The translations under genes and the position numbers were made by a program. A model generated the notes under the pieces. The model had not been told where the DNA came from. It saw only the letters and a program-made list of their open reading frames with translations, and did not search any database. Below are positions 23,401 to 35,500 of a stretch of DNA of 64,000 nucleotides, piece after piece; within the stretch, counting starts at the first letter, position 1, and every line of letters starts with the position of its first letter. The DNA comes from Artemisia argyi (taxonomy: Eukaryota; Streptophyta; Magnoliopsida; Asterales; Asteraceae), in the NCBI GenBank assembly GCA_030686995.1, contig CM060695.1:104249371-104313370 (forward strand), given 5' to 3'.

Positions 23401-24613
23401 CTTTTCACAAATTCATAAGTCCTAATAAGCATAAAATTCCAACTGTTAAGCACTTGGGGGTGCACATAGCTTATTTTTAAGCTATTCAAAAAGTCATTTC
23501 ACAAAAAGTTCTTATTTTTAACTCATTTTCATCTGTCACAAAAAGCACTTCACCATTTTCATAATTTTCTTAATTTCCTGTCACCTTTAGGTATTTGTAA
23601 TAATTTTCTTAGATTTTTCTCTTTTAGTTTAATAATTATTAGAATTAAAAATATTTTAATTAATTAATTAGGTAATATTAGTAATTAAATAGTTTTCTTA
23701 AATTTTAATTAACAACAGTAGGTTTTTATATATTTTTTAGGTTTTATAAATCATTTAAGACTATTAGAAAATAGTTTCTTAAGTTTTACTGTTCATTTCC
23801 TAATTTTCTTATTTAATTTAGTTAAATTTGATTTAAATTAATTAATAAGTAATTAATTAGTAAATTAGTCTAAATATAATTTTTAGAAACTTTTTATAAT
23901 TTTTTAGGATTCCTGTGATGGTTAATTAGTTTTATAAATTTTTCCATAATTTTCTAAGTCATTTAAGTATTATTAGTAATTTAAATTAGTTTAAATAGTT
24001 TAATTAATATAATTAGTTTTTAAATAATAGAAAACTCATAAAAAGACAAAAATATTTCTTTTTAAATTTTATACTTTCTTCAAGTTCATTTTAAGGTTTA
24101 GAAAATATTTTTGCAAGTTTTTAGTTTAATTTGTAGTCTTTATCATTTTTAGTTAATTTAAATTAGATTTAAATAACTTTTTAAATAGTATTTAAATATT
24201 AAAATAATCATTTAAATAATTTTATTTTCATTTTAAATTTTCTTTTTATTTTAAGTTTGAAAAGTTTCACTTGCACCCCCTGTAGTTGTAAAATTGTTAA
24301 AACCATTCTCTGTCTGTAATCTGATTTTCCATTTTGTGTATCCGTAATTATATCTGTATCTCTGTGATTGTTAATATTAATCCAAATTGTTCAAATACCA
24401 AGCAATCAGTAGTATAATCATTCCCCAATCATCTTGGTTACTGTCCTCAGTGCCACTTATTCCCATAAACGTTCAAAATACAATTTCAATCTCGTTGGGA
24501 CTTAACGACCCGGGGATTTCCCTGTACTTCCACGGATTATAAACACTTGACTTTTTTCTCCCAGGTGGGCCTATCAACTGCAGCCGGTTGACTGGTTGGT
24601 TTGGGAGGAGTCA
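20499..24613 (+). repeat. 5' LTR of the Athila-like element
   Basis: 4115 bp, AT-rich. It begins with the same kind of sequence as the LTRs at 29409, 55070 and 62612 (GTGTGTAAATACTCAT, then TGCCAAAACATC). U3 shows recurring TAGTCCCT or TGGTCCCT strings about 40 bp apart (about 20675-21120). TATA box TATAAATA at 21583-21590. The part from 23560 to 24260 is very AT-rich with TTAATTAATTA-like runs. The frames at 21082-21534 are not genes. Confidence 0.85.
21583..21590 (+). promoter_or_regulatory. TATA box in the Athila-like LTR
   Basis: TATAAATA in the context GGCCTATAAATAGAAG. The tandem elements have the same box with similar downstream sequence (AGAAAGATG) at 30712, 56014 and 63556. Confidence 0.6.
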
Positions 24614-24618
24614 AAATT

Positions 24619-24636
24619 TGGCGCCGCTGCCGGGGA
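24619..24636 (+). other. Primer binding site, tRNA-Asp type
   Basis: TGGCGCCGCTGCCGGGGA, five bases after the LTR end. This matches the primer site type known for Athila/Tat elements, complementary to the 3' end of tRNA-Asp. Confidence 0.85.
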
Positions 24637-25171
24637 GGTTGTTGCGTATTTCAAAACGTTTTAGGTTTAGTGGTAAAAACACTTTTCCTGAAGTGTTAAA
24701 AACACCAAAAAAAATCATAAACAACAAAACAGACTGTGAAGTTAAATTACTTCGTTTACTTTAAGATTACAACCTGAAACAGTTGGTATAAGGTAAGTTC
24801 TGACATTAAATTGCGAACTGAAGAGGGATCCATTCATTCCCTCCCGCCAGCCTGTGAGTAATCTTAAAGGAACGATTTCGGTGAACGAATCAGTTCCAAA
24901 AATATTGTCCAAGTTTTTTCACCCATACACGAAAAGCCAAAAACATTTTACTGTGAATATAATTACATAAAAGTCTACCACCGCAAACCAAGGCAGAACA
25001 CCTACCAACTAGGGGTGTGAACATAATAAGTTCCCAAACTTAGGATTAAAACTTGCCATTGTATCCCTGTGGGTGGTGTACCTTTTTCAAAGAAGCCATT
25101 CACTTGTGATTATTGGATTTAAGTTCACTATTGTTTTGCCTCGATCTTGTTTTGAAAATTGTTTTTAGTGC
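24637..25171 (+). other. Leader of the Athila-like element
   Basis: 535 bp between primer site and gag start. No gene and no striking repeats. Several ATG triplets precede the gag ATG at 25172, so the gag start is chosen because the long frame and the basic MRTRSQ-type N-terminus begin there. Confidence 0.6.
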
Positions 25172-27796
25172 ATGCGCACTCGTTCACAAACAAAGAATAA
25201 AAAACAGAAAAACGTACCCGAGTTACGTACTGTTGAAGAAGAACACTCACTAAAAATGGACGACGATCCCCCAATACCTCCCAAGGAGGATGTAGTTCCT
25301 GACACCCGAACAATGGAGGAACTATGTCAAACAACCATGCATGGGAGGGGTGGACCCATTGCACCACTCACAATTGGAGCCACAGATTTTGGACTAAAAC
25401 ACAACATGATCCAACAGGTCCAGAATTCATGTCAGTTCCACGGTTTTCCGGGTGACGATGCTAACAAGCATCTCGATAAATTTTTAACCGTCACCCAGAG
25501 CATGAAACAAAATGGCGTCACCGAAGATGGCCTGCGTTTATACCTGTTCCCCTATTCTCTCACTCATCATGCGACTGCTTGGTTCGATCGACTTCCTAAG
25601 AATTCGATCCATACCTTTGATGAGATGGTTACTAAGTTCTTGGCTAAATATTTTCCACCATCCATGGTTACAAAGCTGAGAAACGATATTAGTAACTTCA
25701 GACAGCTTCCCGAAGAGTCCTTATTTGAGGCATGGGAACGCTACAAACTTGCTATTGATCGGTGTCCTAATCATAACATGCTTCTTGTCACCATTATTGA
25801 TACCTTCTATAATGGATTGACACTTCGTCATCGTGACACCATCAATCTTGCTGCTGGGGGCACCTTTATGAAAAGGACCCCTGAAGAGTGTTATGGCTTA
25901 ATTGAAAACATGAGTGCCCATCATAACTTTTGGGACTCCTCTACAGAGAGGAATGACTCGTGTAAGTCAATCACTCCGGCAAGTAATGAAATAGCTGCTC
26001 TTACCAAAAAGTTTGATGATTTGTCTGCTGCGGTTCTCAGAATTCACCAGGCAAATCACAATCCGCAGATCAAAACTATCAGTTGTGAAACATGTGGTGG
26101 TCCACACCCATATCATGAGTGCCCAGCCTCCGGTGGCTTTACTCAAGAGAACGTATTCGCAGCCCAAGGTTCCTACAATACGGGAGGTAATTCCTACCAA
26201 CTGCAAGGGGACCGAAATCTGTTGAGCTATCGTTCCAATAACTATATTGGACCACCAGGGTTTAATCAACCCCAGAACCAAAATGGTCAAAACAGAAACC
26301 AGAACTATCACCAGAATCAGAACCAGAACCGGATGAACCAAGGTTTTAACAACCAAGGGAATTTCAACTTTGGTCAACACCAGGTTCAAAACAATCAAAA
26401 CCAAGGAAATTATAACCGAAATCAAGGTCAGAACAATTACCATCAGGGTAATTTTCAACGACAAAACCACTTCCAGGGTAATAACAACCAGCAACATGGG
26501 AATTTCCAGAACAATCGGGCTCAAAATTTTCCAAATCAAAATCAAGCCATTGTTCCAACTGGACCATCATCTGATGAGTTATTAAAACAGTTTATGAAAT
26601 CCCAAGATGAATTGAACAAAATGCTGGTCAGTCAGATCTCTGAATCAAAGAAGTCTTTAAATGATCGACCCTCGGGCTCAGGTACTACTTTACCTAGAAA
26701 CACGATCGCTAATCCGAGGGGCGATGCAAAGGTGATTACCACAAGAAGTGGAGTTTCTTATAAAGGACCCACAGCTCCTTCTACCACCTCTCCTGTCCAG
26801 GTAGAGGAATGTGATACTGAGGAAACTACAGATACGGTACTTCCTACTAATAACGGAGGTACCACTGACATCCCTCCTCCAGTTGTCCCGGTCCTGACTC
26901 CCCCTAAAAGAGTCCTGTTTGAAACTCCCGAAGGTCCTATTGAAATCCCAAAAGCCAACCCAAAACCATCGATTCCATATCCCTCACGATTGCATGATCA
27001 GAAGCTCCGTGAAAAAGTTAATCATCAGATGGAAAAAGTTTTTCAAAATTTCCAAGAACTACACTTTGATATTAGTTTCGCGGATGCTCTTATATTAATG
27101 CCCAAATTTGCATCGACAATCAAAAACTTACTGGGAAATAAAGAGAAACTCTTTGAAATGGCACGAACTCCAATCAACGAGATCTGCTCTGCAGTTCTGT
27201 TGAAACAGCTTCCTGAGAAGCTAGGAGACCCCGAGAAATTTCTAATACCATGTATTTTCCTTGGGATGGTTGAGTGCTTTGCCTTGGCCGATCTTGGTGC
27301 AAGCATCAACCTAATGCCCTATTCAGTTTGGAAAAAGCTTTCTCTTCAGACACTTACTCCCACATGCATGACTCTCGAGCTTGCAGACCGTTCAATTTCA
27401 CGTCCCCTCGGTATTGCCGAGGACGTATTTGTAAGAGTGGGAAAGTTCCATTTTCCGGCAGACTTTGTCATTGTTGATTTCGATGCAGATCCAAGAGTTC
27501 CTCTCATTCTTGGGAGGGGATTCTTAAGGACGGGTCGTGCATTAATCGATGTTTTCGATGAGCAAATCACATTACGAGTTGGCAATGAAGCGATAACGTT
27601 CAACCTTGATCAAACCTCGAGATACTCCTCGAATTATGATGCTGAATCGGTCAACAGAATTGATGTCATTGACATTGCATCCGAGGAGTATGCTCAGGAA
27701 ATCCTTGGATTAGCTGATAGTTCTTCGAGTGGAAATCCCATTCCCTCCTCTCACCCCATAATCACTAATTCTTCTCCTTCCCTCACTCCATTTTAG
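25172..27796 (+). CDS. Athila-like gag-protease polyprotein, N-terminal part
   Basis: 874 residues from an ATG at 25172. Residues about 60-240 are a retrotransposon gag capsid domain (HGFPGDDANKHLDKF and WFDRLP motifs). One zinc knuckle of spacing CX2CX3HX4C starts at residue 305 (CETCGGPH...). A long Asn/Gln-rich region follows (about 330-460), then a retropepsin-like domain with the active-site block DLGASINLMP near residue 707. It would package the RNA and process the polyprotein in cytoplasmic particles. The frame ends at a TAG (27794-27796), after which the same frame continues with conserved-looking sequence. The stop is therefore probably a mutation inside a longer gag-pol frame, though readthrough cannot be excluded. 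The antisense and other-frame ORFs here are shadows. Confidence 0.88.
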   Translation: MRTRSQTKNKKQKNVPELRTVEEEHSLKMDDDPPIPPKEDVVPDTRTMEELCQTTMHGRGGPIAPLTIGATDFGLKHNMIQQVQNSCQFHGFPGDDANKHLDKFLTVTQSMKQNGVTEDGLRLYLFPYSLTHHATAWFDRLPKNSIHTFDEMVTKFLAKYFPPSMVTKLRNDISNFRQLPEESLFEAWERYKLAIDRCPNHNMLLVTIIDTFYNGLTLRHRDTINLAAGGTFMKRTPEECYGLIENMSAHHNFWDSSTERNDSCKSITPASNEIAALTKKFDDLSAAVLRIHQANHNPQIKTISCETCGGPHPYHECPASGGFTQENVFAAQGSYNTGGNSYQLQGDRNLLSYRSNNYIGPPGFNQPQNQNGQNRNQNYHQNQNQNRMNQGFNNQGNFNFGQHQVQNNQNQGNYNRNQGQNNYHQGNFQRQNHFQGNNNQQHGNFQNNRAQNFPNQNQAIVPTGPSSDELLKQFMKSQDELNKMLVSQISESKKSLNDRPSGSGTTLPRNTIANPRGDAKVITTRSGVSYKGPTAPSTTSPVQVEECDTEETTDTVLPTNNGGTTDIPPPVVPVLTPPKRVLFETPEGPIEIPKANPKPSIPYPSRLHDQKLREKVNHQMEKVFQNFQELHFDISFADALILMPKFASTIKNLLGNKEKLFEMARTPINEICSAVLLKQLPEKLGDPEKFLIPCIFLGMVECFALADLGASINLMPYSVWKKLSLQTLTPTCMTLELADRSISRPLGIAEDVFVRVGKFHFPADFVIVDFDADPRVPLILGRGFLRTGRALIDVFDEQITLRVGNEAITFNLDQTSRYSSNYDAESVNRIDVIDIASEEYAQEILGLADSSSSGNPIPSSHPIITNSSPSLTPF

Positions 27797-29408
27797 GGAA
27801 GTGATTTCGTCCTTGAGGAATTAGAGGCCTTTCTCAAAAGTGATTCAGTTCCCGAAGGAATTGATAACCAAGAGATTGACCGGGAGAGGGATATATTTCT
27901 CCTTGAGAAATTATTGAACAAAGATCCCTCTCCCATTCCTGTTCTACCTCCACAACTTCATACCGAGGAAGTCAAATATGTTGAGAAAAATGATGATTTC
28001 CCCGAGGTCGAACTTAAGGACCTGCCTCCTCATCTAGAATATGCATTCTTGGAAGGTAACGATAAGTTACCAATCATTATTGCAAAAGACTTAAAGGATG
28101 AGGAGAAAACCGCGCTGCTTAAGGTTTTAAAGTCCCACAAGCAAGCAATTGCTTGGAAACTCTCAGACATAAAAGGTATTAACCCGGATTTTTGTACACA
28201 CAAAATCCTAATGGAAGAGGCCTTTAAACCTGCCGTGTAGCATCAAAGAAGGGTAAATCCAAAAATCCACGAAGTTATCAAAGAAGAAGTTATCAAACTT
28301 CTCGATGCGGGATTGATTTACCCTCTATCAGACAGTCCTTGGGTTAGCCCAATACATTGTGTTCCAAAAAAGGGTGGCATCGTGGTTGTCACTAATGAGG
28401 ATAACGAGTTGATACCAACTCGGTTGGTTACAGGGTGGCGAGTATGTATCGATTACAGAAAGCTTAACGAAGCCACCCGCAACGACCATTTTCCTCTGCC
28501 CTTTATGGATCAAATGCTCGAAAGACTAGCGGGGAATGAGTATTATTGCTTCCTCGACGGCTTCTCGGGTTACTTCCAGATTCCCATTGATCCTAAGGAT
28601 CAAGAGAAGACTACCTTCACATGCCCTTACGGGACGTTTGCCTATCGTCGCATGCCTTTTGGGTTATGCAACGCTCCGGGCACTTTCTAGAGGTGCATGA
28701 TGGCTATTTTCCACGACATGATCGGGAAAACCATGGAGGTATTCATGGATGACTTCTCAATCATCGGAATTCTTTCGAATCATGCCTCTCCCATTTAGAA
28801 AAGATGCTTCAACGTTGTGAAGACACTAATCTTTGTCTAAACTGGGAGAAGAGCCATTTTATGGTTAAGGAGGGCATTGTCCTCGGCCATAAAATTTCAA
28901 AAAGTGGGATTGAGGTCGATAAGGCCAAAATTGATGTTATTGCTAAACTGCCTCATCCCACCACTGTTAAAGGAATAAGGAGTTTCCTTGGCCATGCCGG
29001 GTTTTATCGGAGATTCATTCAGGATTTCTCCAAAATAGCCCGACCATTGACTCATCTTCTTGAAAAGGAAGCTCCTTTCATCTTTTCCCCCGAGTGCATC
29101 GAAGCTTTTTATACTTTAAAGAAAAGGCTCACCGAGGCACCGATCCTTGTTGCCCCCGACTGGGACTTACCCTTCGAACTTATGTGCGATGCTAGCGACT
29201 TCGTTGTTGGTGCAGTTCTGGGGCAACGCAAAACAAAACATTTTCAGCCAATACACTACGCAAGTAAGACCATGAGTGAAGCTCAAACGCACTATACCAC
29301 CACAGAAAAAGAATTATTAGCTGTGGTATATGCCTTTGAGAAATTTAGGTCTTACTTAATCCTTACCAAATGTGTGGTGTATACGGACCACTCGGCTTTG
29401 AAATACCT
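27797..29408 (+). pseudogene. Broken Athila-like reverse transcriptase and RNase H
   Basis: In the gag frame the RT segment runs to about 28770 with TAG stops at 28238-28240 and 28688-28690. It includes a WVSPIHCVPKKGG block, VCIDYRKLN, FLDGFSGYFQI, FAYRRMPFGLCNAP and the catalytic FMDD at 28743-28754. Then the frame drops by one base between about 28755 and 28800. RT connection and RNase H continue from 28804 (GIVLGHKIS, SFLGHAGFYRRFI, ELMCDASDFVVGAVLGQ, IHYASKTM, VYTDHSALKYL) to 29408, where a foreign LTR begins. The C-terminal RNase H and integrase are absent. It cannot encode a working polymerase as it stands. Confidence 0.9.
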
Positions 29409-29521
29409 TGATGAGTGTGTAAATACTAATCATTTTTATCGTATCTGAACTGCCAAAACATCCAAAAACACTCAGAAATGCATCAAAATACAGAAATTAT
29501 TCCAAGAATTGTGTTTTACAT

Positions 29522-29871
29522 AAAGGGTGAGCATGGTCCAAAAACTGGACCGGACCGGCCAAGACCGGACCGGACCGAAGACCGAGAACCGGAAAAACCA
29601 TAGACCGAGACCGGACCGAATGTGGTCGGTCCGGTCTCGGTCCGGTTCGGTCTGGTCCGGTCTTCGATCGGTCAGGTCCAATTAGGCATATTTTGGCACA
29701 TTTTTTCGGTTTTTTGGTCGGTCCGGACCGGACCGACCGGACCGAGGACCGAATTAGCTAAAAAGCCTAGACCAAGGACCGGACCGAATGTGGTCGGTCC
29801 GGTCTGGTCTGGTCCGGTCCGGTCGGTTTTGTCGGTCGGTCCGGTCCATCCGGTCCGTTTGCTCAGCCTTA
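29522..29871. mobile_element. hAT-type MITE rich in GGACCGG palindromes
   Basis: 350 bp, flanked by the exact eight-base duplication TTTTACAT (29514-29521 and 29872-29879). The uninterrupted site is present in the LTR at 55070. Ends are imperfect inverted repeats (AAAGGGTGAGCA at the left; TAAGGCTGAGCA as the reverse complement of the right). The interior is GC-rich, unlike its surroundings, and made of GGTCGGTCC / GGACCGGACC strings, with GACCGAATGTGGTCGGTC occurring twice. There is no coding capacity; overlapping ORFs are read-throughs of these repeats. It would be moved by a hAT transposase encoded elsewhere. Confidence 0.88.
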
Positions 29872-30711
29872 TTTTACATGTTTCAGATGCAAAATGAGTA
29901 AAAACAAATGAAAAACGAACAAAGTTTGCATAATTGGTAGTTTTAGTCCCTCAAGTTTCAAAAATTGACAAAACTAGTCCCTGAAGGTTTAAAATGAAAG
30001 AAAAGTCAATCCAAGGCATTTTAAAGTAATAAGTTATCAAATTTGATCCTTGAGTGATAACTTTGGGAAAATTACATTTTTGGTCCCTAGAGTTTGAAAT
30101 TTGGCAAAAATGGTCCCCGGGATTTCAAATTTTGGAAATTAACTTTTATAGTCTTTTGGTTAATCAAGCTTGGCATGTTTAACCCTTATGGAAACTTTGG
30201 AAAGATGAACAGGATCAGCCCCTAATAAATTCAGAAAATACATCATTGGTCATTGGGCTTTACTTCTATACAAACCAAACAAATCCAATCCAATATCAAA
30301 AAATAAAACTCCCAAGCCCACCAATCCCTTTCCCTGGCCCATTTCATCCCCAGCCCACCAAAACAACCCCTACCCCATTTTTGATATTAATAGGTCAAAC
30401 CTTGACCACTGTATACCCTACCTTTTTCCCTCCCCTTGCCTGCAAAAACCTGAAACACCCAACATCCCATCATCACTTCTACTACACACTCCACACCCTA
30501 CTCCATACAGCCACCCTACACTACCTTTCCACCACCCCAAAACAAAACACACCCTCTGCCAAAGAGCTATCTGCCAAACTCCCTCTACCCCAAGTGTCCC
30601 GCCAAAACCTAATATGTGGCCAAGATCAAATTTTGGAATCCAACGACTAAGAATGAAGGTGGGAAAGCACAACATGGGGAAGAAAGAGAAGAAACCCTAG
30701 TTTAATTTTAG

Positions 30712-30719
30712 TATAAATA
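30712..30719 (+). promoter_or_regulatory. TATA box of the first array LTR
   Basis: TATAAATA followed by GAAAGATGTG; same position and context in the LTRs at 56014-56021 and 63556-63563. In this LTR the downstream copia insertion at 31215 would separate it from its own internal region. Confidence 0.55.
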
Positions 30720-31214
30720 GAAAGATGTGTAGCCATTTGATGGCAGTAGTTAGTTAGGTATTTTTAAGGCAAAAGTAGTTTAGTTTCATTATTATTAGAT
30801 CAAAAATCTCAGTTGTAATCCCTTTTTTTTAATTCAATAAAAGTTTAAAACTTGGTTTATGTCTAATTGCTTATCTTTATATGCTTATTGTCCTCTGCTT
30901 ATTTTATGTCTTACTATTGCTTATTCAAGTTTGGTCTAGCCTAATGAACAAGTATCTAATGGTAGTGTCTAATGGTTTTGAAAGCTTTCAGTATGATTTG
31001 TGAGTTTTATAGATTAATATCAATTTATGAGGCCTCCATTTGATTCCATAGGATTTAGTCACTTCATGTGTTTTGGGTATTATCCAGACCTGCATTTACA
31101 TGTCATCTACATCCTGTTCAAAGTTTGAAGGCGTTCTACTGTGTTTGCCCATCTTCACCCATCACATCAGTTTGCGTATTCTCCTAGTATAGGATCTAGT
31201 TTTAGCTTTGGTTC

Positions 31215-31559
31215 TGTTGGGATCATACTTTTGTACTTAGTCAAGTCTCGGTCATTACATTTTGTAATAGGTTGCTTTGGTATTTATGTCATTATGTTTA
31301 ATGTTAAATGGCTTATGTGTTAAAGCCCTATGGGCCTTAAAGCCCACGTATTGGAGAGATAAGGGAGGAAGGGAGTGTTGCCCTAACTCCTCCCTTATAA
31401 ATAGAGAGCTTGTGTACACATTATGTTTGTTGGTTATTTGATTTCCTTAATGAAACTCTTGTTCTTTCATCTTTCATATTTCATATAATCAACCATCTCT
31501 AATTCTCATCTCATTTCTTTCATTATCATACTTGTGCTTACATAAATGGTGACCTAACA
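31215..31559 (+). repeat. 5' LTR of the giant copia element
   Basis: TGTTGGGATC at the start, CCTAACA at the end. TATA box TATAAATA at 31396-31403 in the context CCCTTATAAATAGAGAG. After the LTR, 31562-31573 reads TGGTATCATTCG, whose first eight bases fit the complement of the initiator tRNA-Met 3' end, so a Met-type primer is likely. Confidence 0.93.
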
Positions 31560-31573
31560 AGTGGTATCATTCG

Positions 31574-32554
31574 CCAAATAGAGATTGAAGTGTGTTTCTT
31601 GGTCTTAACGTGGGAACTTGGTGCTTATTCTTCATATTTTTGCATTTTTCTTGGTTTCTTTCACTCAAATCTTGAAGCTTGGATAAGTTTCAAGGTTGAT
31701 ATAGTGATTTGAAGCTTAGTTTTTGCATAAAGTTGTGATTTTTTAAGGTTTTTTAAGGTTTTATAGCTTCTTTGATATTGGAAAACTAGTTTTTGGTAGC
31801 AAAATCTTCAATAGTTAGTGTTTTCTAAGTATTGGTGAAGTTATTTGATCAAAAGTACCTTATTTCTAAGCATTTTTCTTCAAAAATTTGAGATTTTTCA
31901 AGTTTCTGACCAGTTTACGCGTAACTTTGGTGAACAGTACGATCATAAAGCTGTAAACAGTACTTTTTGTCCTTTCTACGAGTAACTTTTGGCCTAAAAC
32001 CCTTTTCTTACGCGTAACTAAGGTCAAAACCCTGTTTTTACGCGTTACTTGGAAGTCTACGCCTTAAACCTACGAGTAACTTCACTTTCTACGCGTAAGT
32101 GGGAATTCCTATGCAGAAGACAGATTCTACGCCTAAAATTTACGCATAAGTCTATCTTACGCGTAAATTTCAGTTACCTACGCTTAACTTCATCCAAGGT
32201 TGTATCTTCGTTCTTCGGTGACTCAGTACTTCCCTAGCTTGGATAAGTTAGTGGAATACTTCGACTTTGGATATCTTTCAAGCTTGGATAAGTTTGGAAG
32301 ATTTGTTTGGTTGTTTAAAACTTACGCATAAGTCTAAACTTACGCATAAGCCTAAGCTTACGCGTAAAGAGGAAACTTACGCCTAAACTTTTGTTTACGC
32401 CTAAACCTACTCTTTACGCATAACCTAACAGTTTACGCGTAAGATTAAGGTTACGCGTAAGAATTGAACTTACCCCAAGGATTTTGGAACTTGCTCAAAG
32501 GAACGTGCATTTCAATCTTCTACAAAAGATCCATTTCTACACAAGTGTTCTAAG
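31574..32554 (+). other. Copia leader with array of TTACGCGTAA-type palindromes
   Basis: No gene. From about 31917 to 32465 roughly 20 copies of a ten-base motif with consensus YTACGCNTAA occur, many perfectly palindromic as TTACGCGTAA, others ACGCATAAG, ACGCCTAAA or ACGAGTAAC. Spacings vary from about 12 to 40 bp, so this is not a simple tandem repeat. The 62-codon frame at 32049-32237 lies within it and is not a gene. The array ends about 90 bp before the gag ATG. Confidence 0.85.
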
Positions 32555-35500
32555 ATGTCTCAACCACCTAATCACTACTTCCCTCATACTCAGCAACATC
32601 AACATCAGCAGTATCAGCAACAACAATACCATCCGCAACAAATGTATCAACAACCTTCTCAAAAACAAACATACAATCCACTACATCATTACCTAATGAT
32701 GCAACAACATCAGATCATTCCTCAACAACAACCATATCAAGTGCCACAACAAAATACACAGTTTTCCTCCAAACAACCTCACTGGTTTGACAGAATGTGT
32801 GAAGTTATTACAACTCAACAATCCCGACATGAGGCAGGATCACTTGAAACACCTCCAATGCTAACACCTGGGAACTATGTTCAATGGTCAAGTCGATTCT
32901 TACGATTCCTTGAATTAAAGAAACCTCATGGGAAATTCTTGAAGCAAGTGATACTTGAAGGACCATTTGAGTGGCCAACAAGATTTGAAGCTGGTGATCC
33001 AACTGCTGATCCTCCACGTCCTCCTGGTGATCGACCTCTTCCAGAATCTCAACTCACTGAAGAACATAAACTACATCGTGAAGCTGATGAGTATGCAATG
33101 GCTTATATACTTCAAGGAATACCTAATCCAATTTATCGAAGTGTCGATGCTCAGAAAACAGCCAAAGCTATGTGGGAACATGTTCATCTCCTTATGGAAG
33201 GCACTCAATTGAACAAAGATGATATGGAATCCAAACTTTACATGGAATACACAGACATCACAATTGAACCAGGAGAGTCACTTGAATCCTACTATCATCG
33301 TTTCACAAATGTGGTCAATGATCTGGAACGTCACAAAATCACAGTACCAAGGATAGCAGTTAACTCCAAATTCGTCGGTAGTCTTGGTCCAGATTAGCAT
33401 AAGTATGTGACATTTGTACGTCAAACCAAAAATCTTCATGATGCTCCATATGGTTTGTTGTATGATTTTCTGAAACATCATGAACCTGAAGTGGAAAAAG
33501 ATAGAGCTCTACGAGGAGGATACACACCAACACTAAATTCTTTGGCTCTCGTAGCTCAATCTCCCTATGCTCCACCACCAATGTCAAATCATGCATATGT
33601 TCAAGAGCAGAACTACTTCAGTTATCCACAATCTTCCACCTCGAACCAAATGGTCCCTTATGATTCATCTCCACAGAATGCTTCTACTCAACTTGTTCCA
33701 TTAAACAACAATGATGCAGTGTACTACTCAAATTCCAATGACGATGACGATGATGACTTTAACACGTTGAATCAGGGACTTGCTCTTATTGCTCGTACTT
33801 TTAGCAAATTCTCAAACAAAACAAACAACCGTCAACGTTCATCTTCTAACACAAGGAATCAAGCTGTTGTCAATGATGGAAGAGTGAAAATTCATAATCG
33901 TAGCTATGGTCGATCTGGTTCAGGAAGCTCTTCAGGAAATTTTGGGAATGGTCAGAGGTTTAGTAACAATGGAGGGTTCAGGAACAACTCAGGGTCTTCT
34001 CAGCAAAGGTCTAAACCAGTTGCAACATGGAACTCCAACTCAGGGAATGCAGTGTGGTGCTACAACTGTAATGAACAAGGTCATATAGCGACAGCATGTC
34101 CCAAACCGAGAACTCGGGGTAGTAAGTTTCACAAGCAAGCATTACTCATGGCTCTTCAAGATGAAAAAGATGGACATTTCCCTAAACAGGACAACAACTT
34201 CATGGCAAATGTGAACAATGATGATGACATGGAAGATCTGGAAGCTAATGCAGTTGTGATGCTTATGGCCAACATGCAGGAACTCCAGCTTAATGATTCA
34301 GGTCCAGTGTATGACACTGACGGCTTGTCTCAGGTACATGACCAAAAAGCATGCCTCATACATGAAATAGCCTCACCTTCTGCTTCTGAATCAGATATGG
34401 CGCAAGTTGTTCCATCTAAATCATCTTCATCCTCTCAAAAAGATGAACAAATAAGCACATTTGTCATATTTGATGATGACATAGTTGTTTCATTTGATGA
34501 TCCTATTGAGAATGATAAACATGATCATTTAGAACAACATGAACCATCATTTGATCCAGACCCTGACCTCATATTGTTATCTAAACAACTGGATGCTCAA
34601 CAATTGCAAATCATAAAATGCAACGAGAAAAACAAAGTTTTAAAAGAAAAAAATGCGTCACTTGCAAGAGATATTGAATGCTATAAAATTCAACTTTCAA
34701 ATCAGGAAGACAAGATTAAAAATGCAAAAAGTTGTGAAAAAGCTTTTCAAGATTCTTACAATAAAGAACAAGATCTTCAACGCAAAATGCAAGATTTAAT
34801 TGACTCAAACAGGAAGTTGATTTCGAAATTCGAAAGTGAAAAGTGTGAATTGAAAATGAAAGCTGAACGTCTTCAAACAGTTCTCTCTAAAACAGAAACT
34901 GAATTGTCAAATTGCAAAAAGGAGTTTTGTGAACATAAAAAACGTAAAAGGAAGTATATAGATGACTTACTTGGTGATATTGTTGATCTTGAAAAACAAC
35001 TCAAAGAATTTCGTCACATTGTTTACAAACACGGGAACTCTGTCACAACAATTCAGAAATTTGCTTTAAAACCGAGACCCGATAAAGGATTTGCACTTTG
35101 CGATTTCAAATCAATGTTTCTTCACACAACATTCAAAGAAAATCCTAAGATTTACAATATGGATCACATGCTTGATAATACGATTGTGCGTGCTGTTGTT
35201 TTTGATACTGAGGAAGAAGAAGAACTTGAAGATGAGAGTCGATCAAAAATGAGTTATGTTCAATATTGGACACCATATGACTATTCAAAAGCTCCACCTC
35301 TTTCTAAATCTTTTGTTACTCAAAAAGAAATACCTGTGAAATCATGGTTTGTCGAAGAGTCATATGTTTCATCCTCTAATGCGGCCCCTGTCCAAACTGT
35401 AGCACAAATAAATGGTCCTTTACCATCATCCGGTGAACTTACACCATTACCAAAAACATGTCGTGTCTTAAATTATTTCAAAACTTTTATGGAAGATATT

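Larger units (their letters stand above)
20499..29408 (+). mobile_element. Athila-like Ty3/gypsy retrotransposon, cut at RNase H
   Basis: The 5' LTR (20499-24613) starts TGATAAGTG and ends TCA. A tRNA-Asp-type primer site, leader, gag-protease ORF and broken RT/RNase H follow. The five bases before the LTR are GTTAC. At 29408 the RNase H reading frame stops abruptly at an LTR start (TGATGAGTG) of the tandem array. The rest of RNase H, integrase and the 3' LTR are absent from the window. The simplest reading is that the array inserted here and the remainder lies beyond 64000. Domain order, primer site type and gag sequence style point to the Athila lineage. Confidence 0.85.

Noticed and set aside
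25967..26545. 192-codon antisense frame rich in Val, Leu and Ile
   Set aside because: It is the reverse strand of the Asn/Gln-rich part of gag (AAC/CAA codons read as GTT/TTG).
29622..29897. Open frame rich in GPVRSGPVRS
   Set aside because: It lies inside the MITE and simply translates GGTCCGGTCC repeats.
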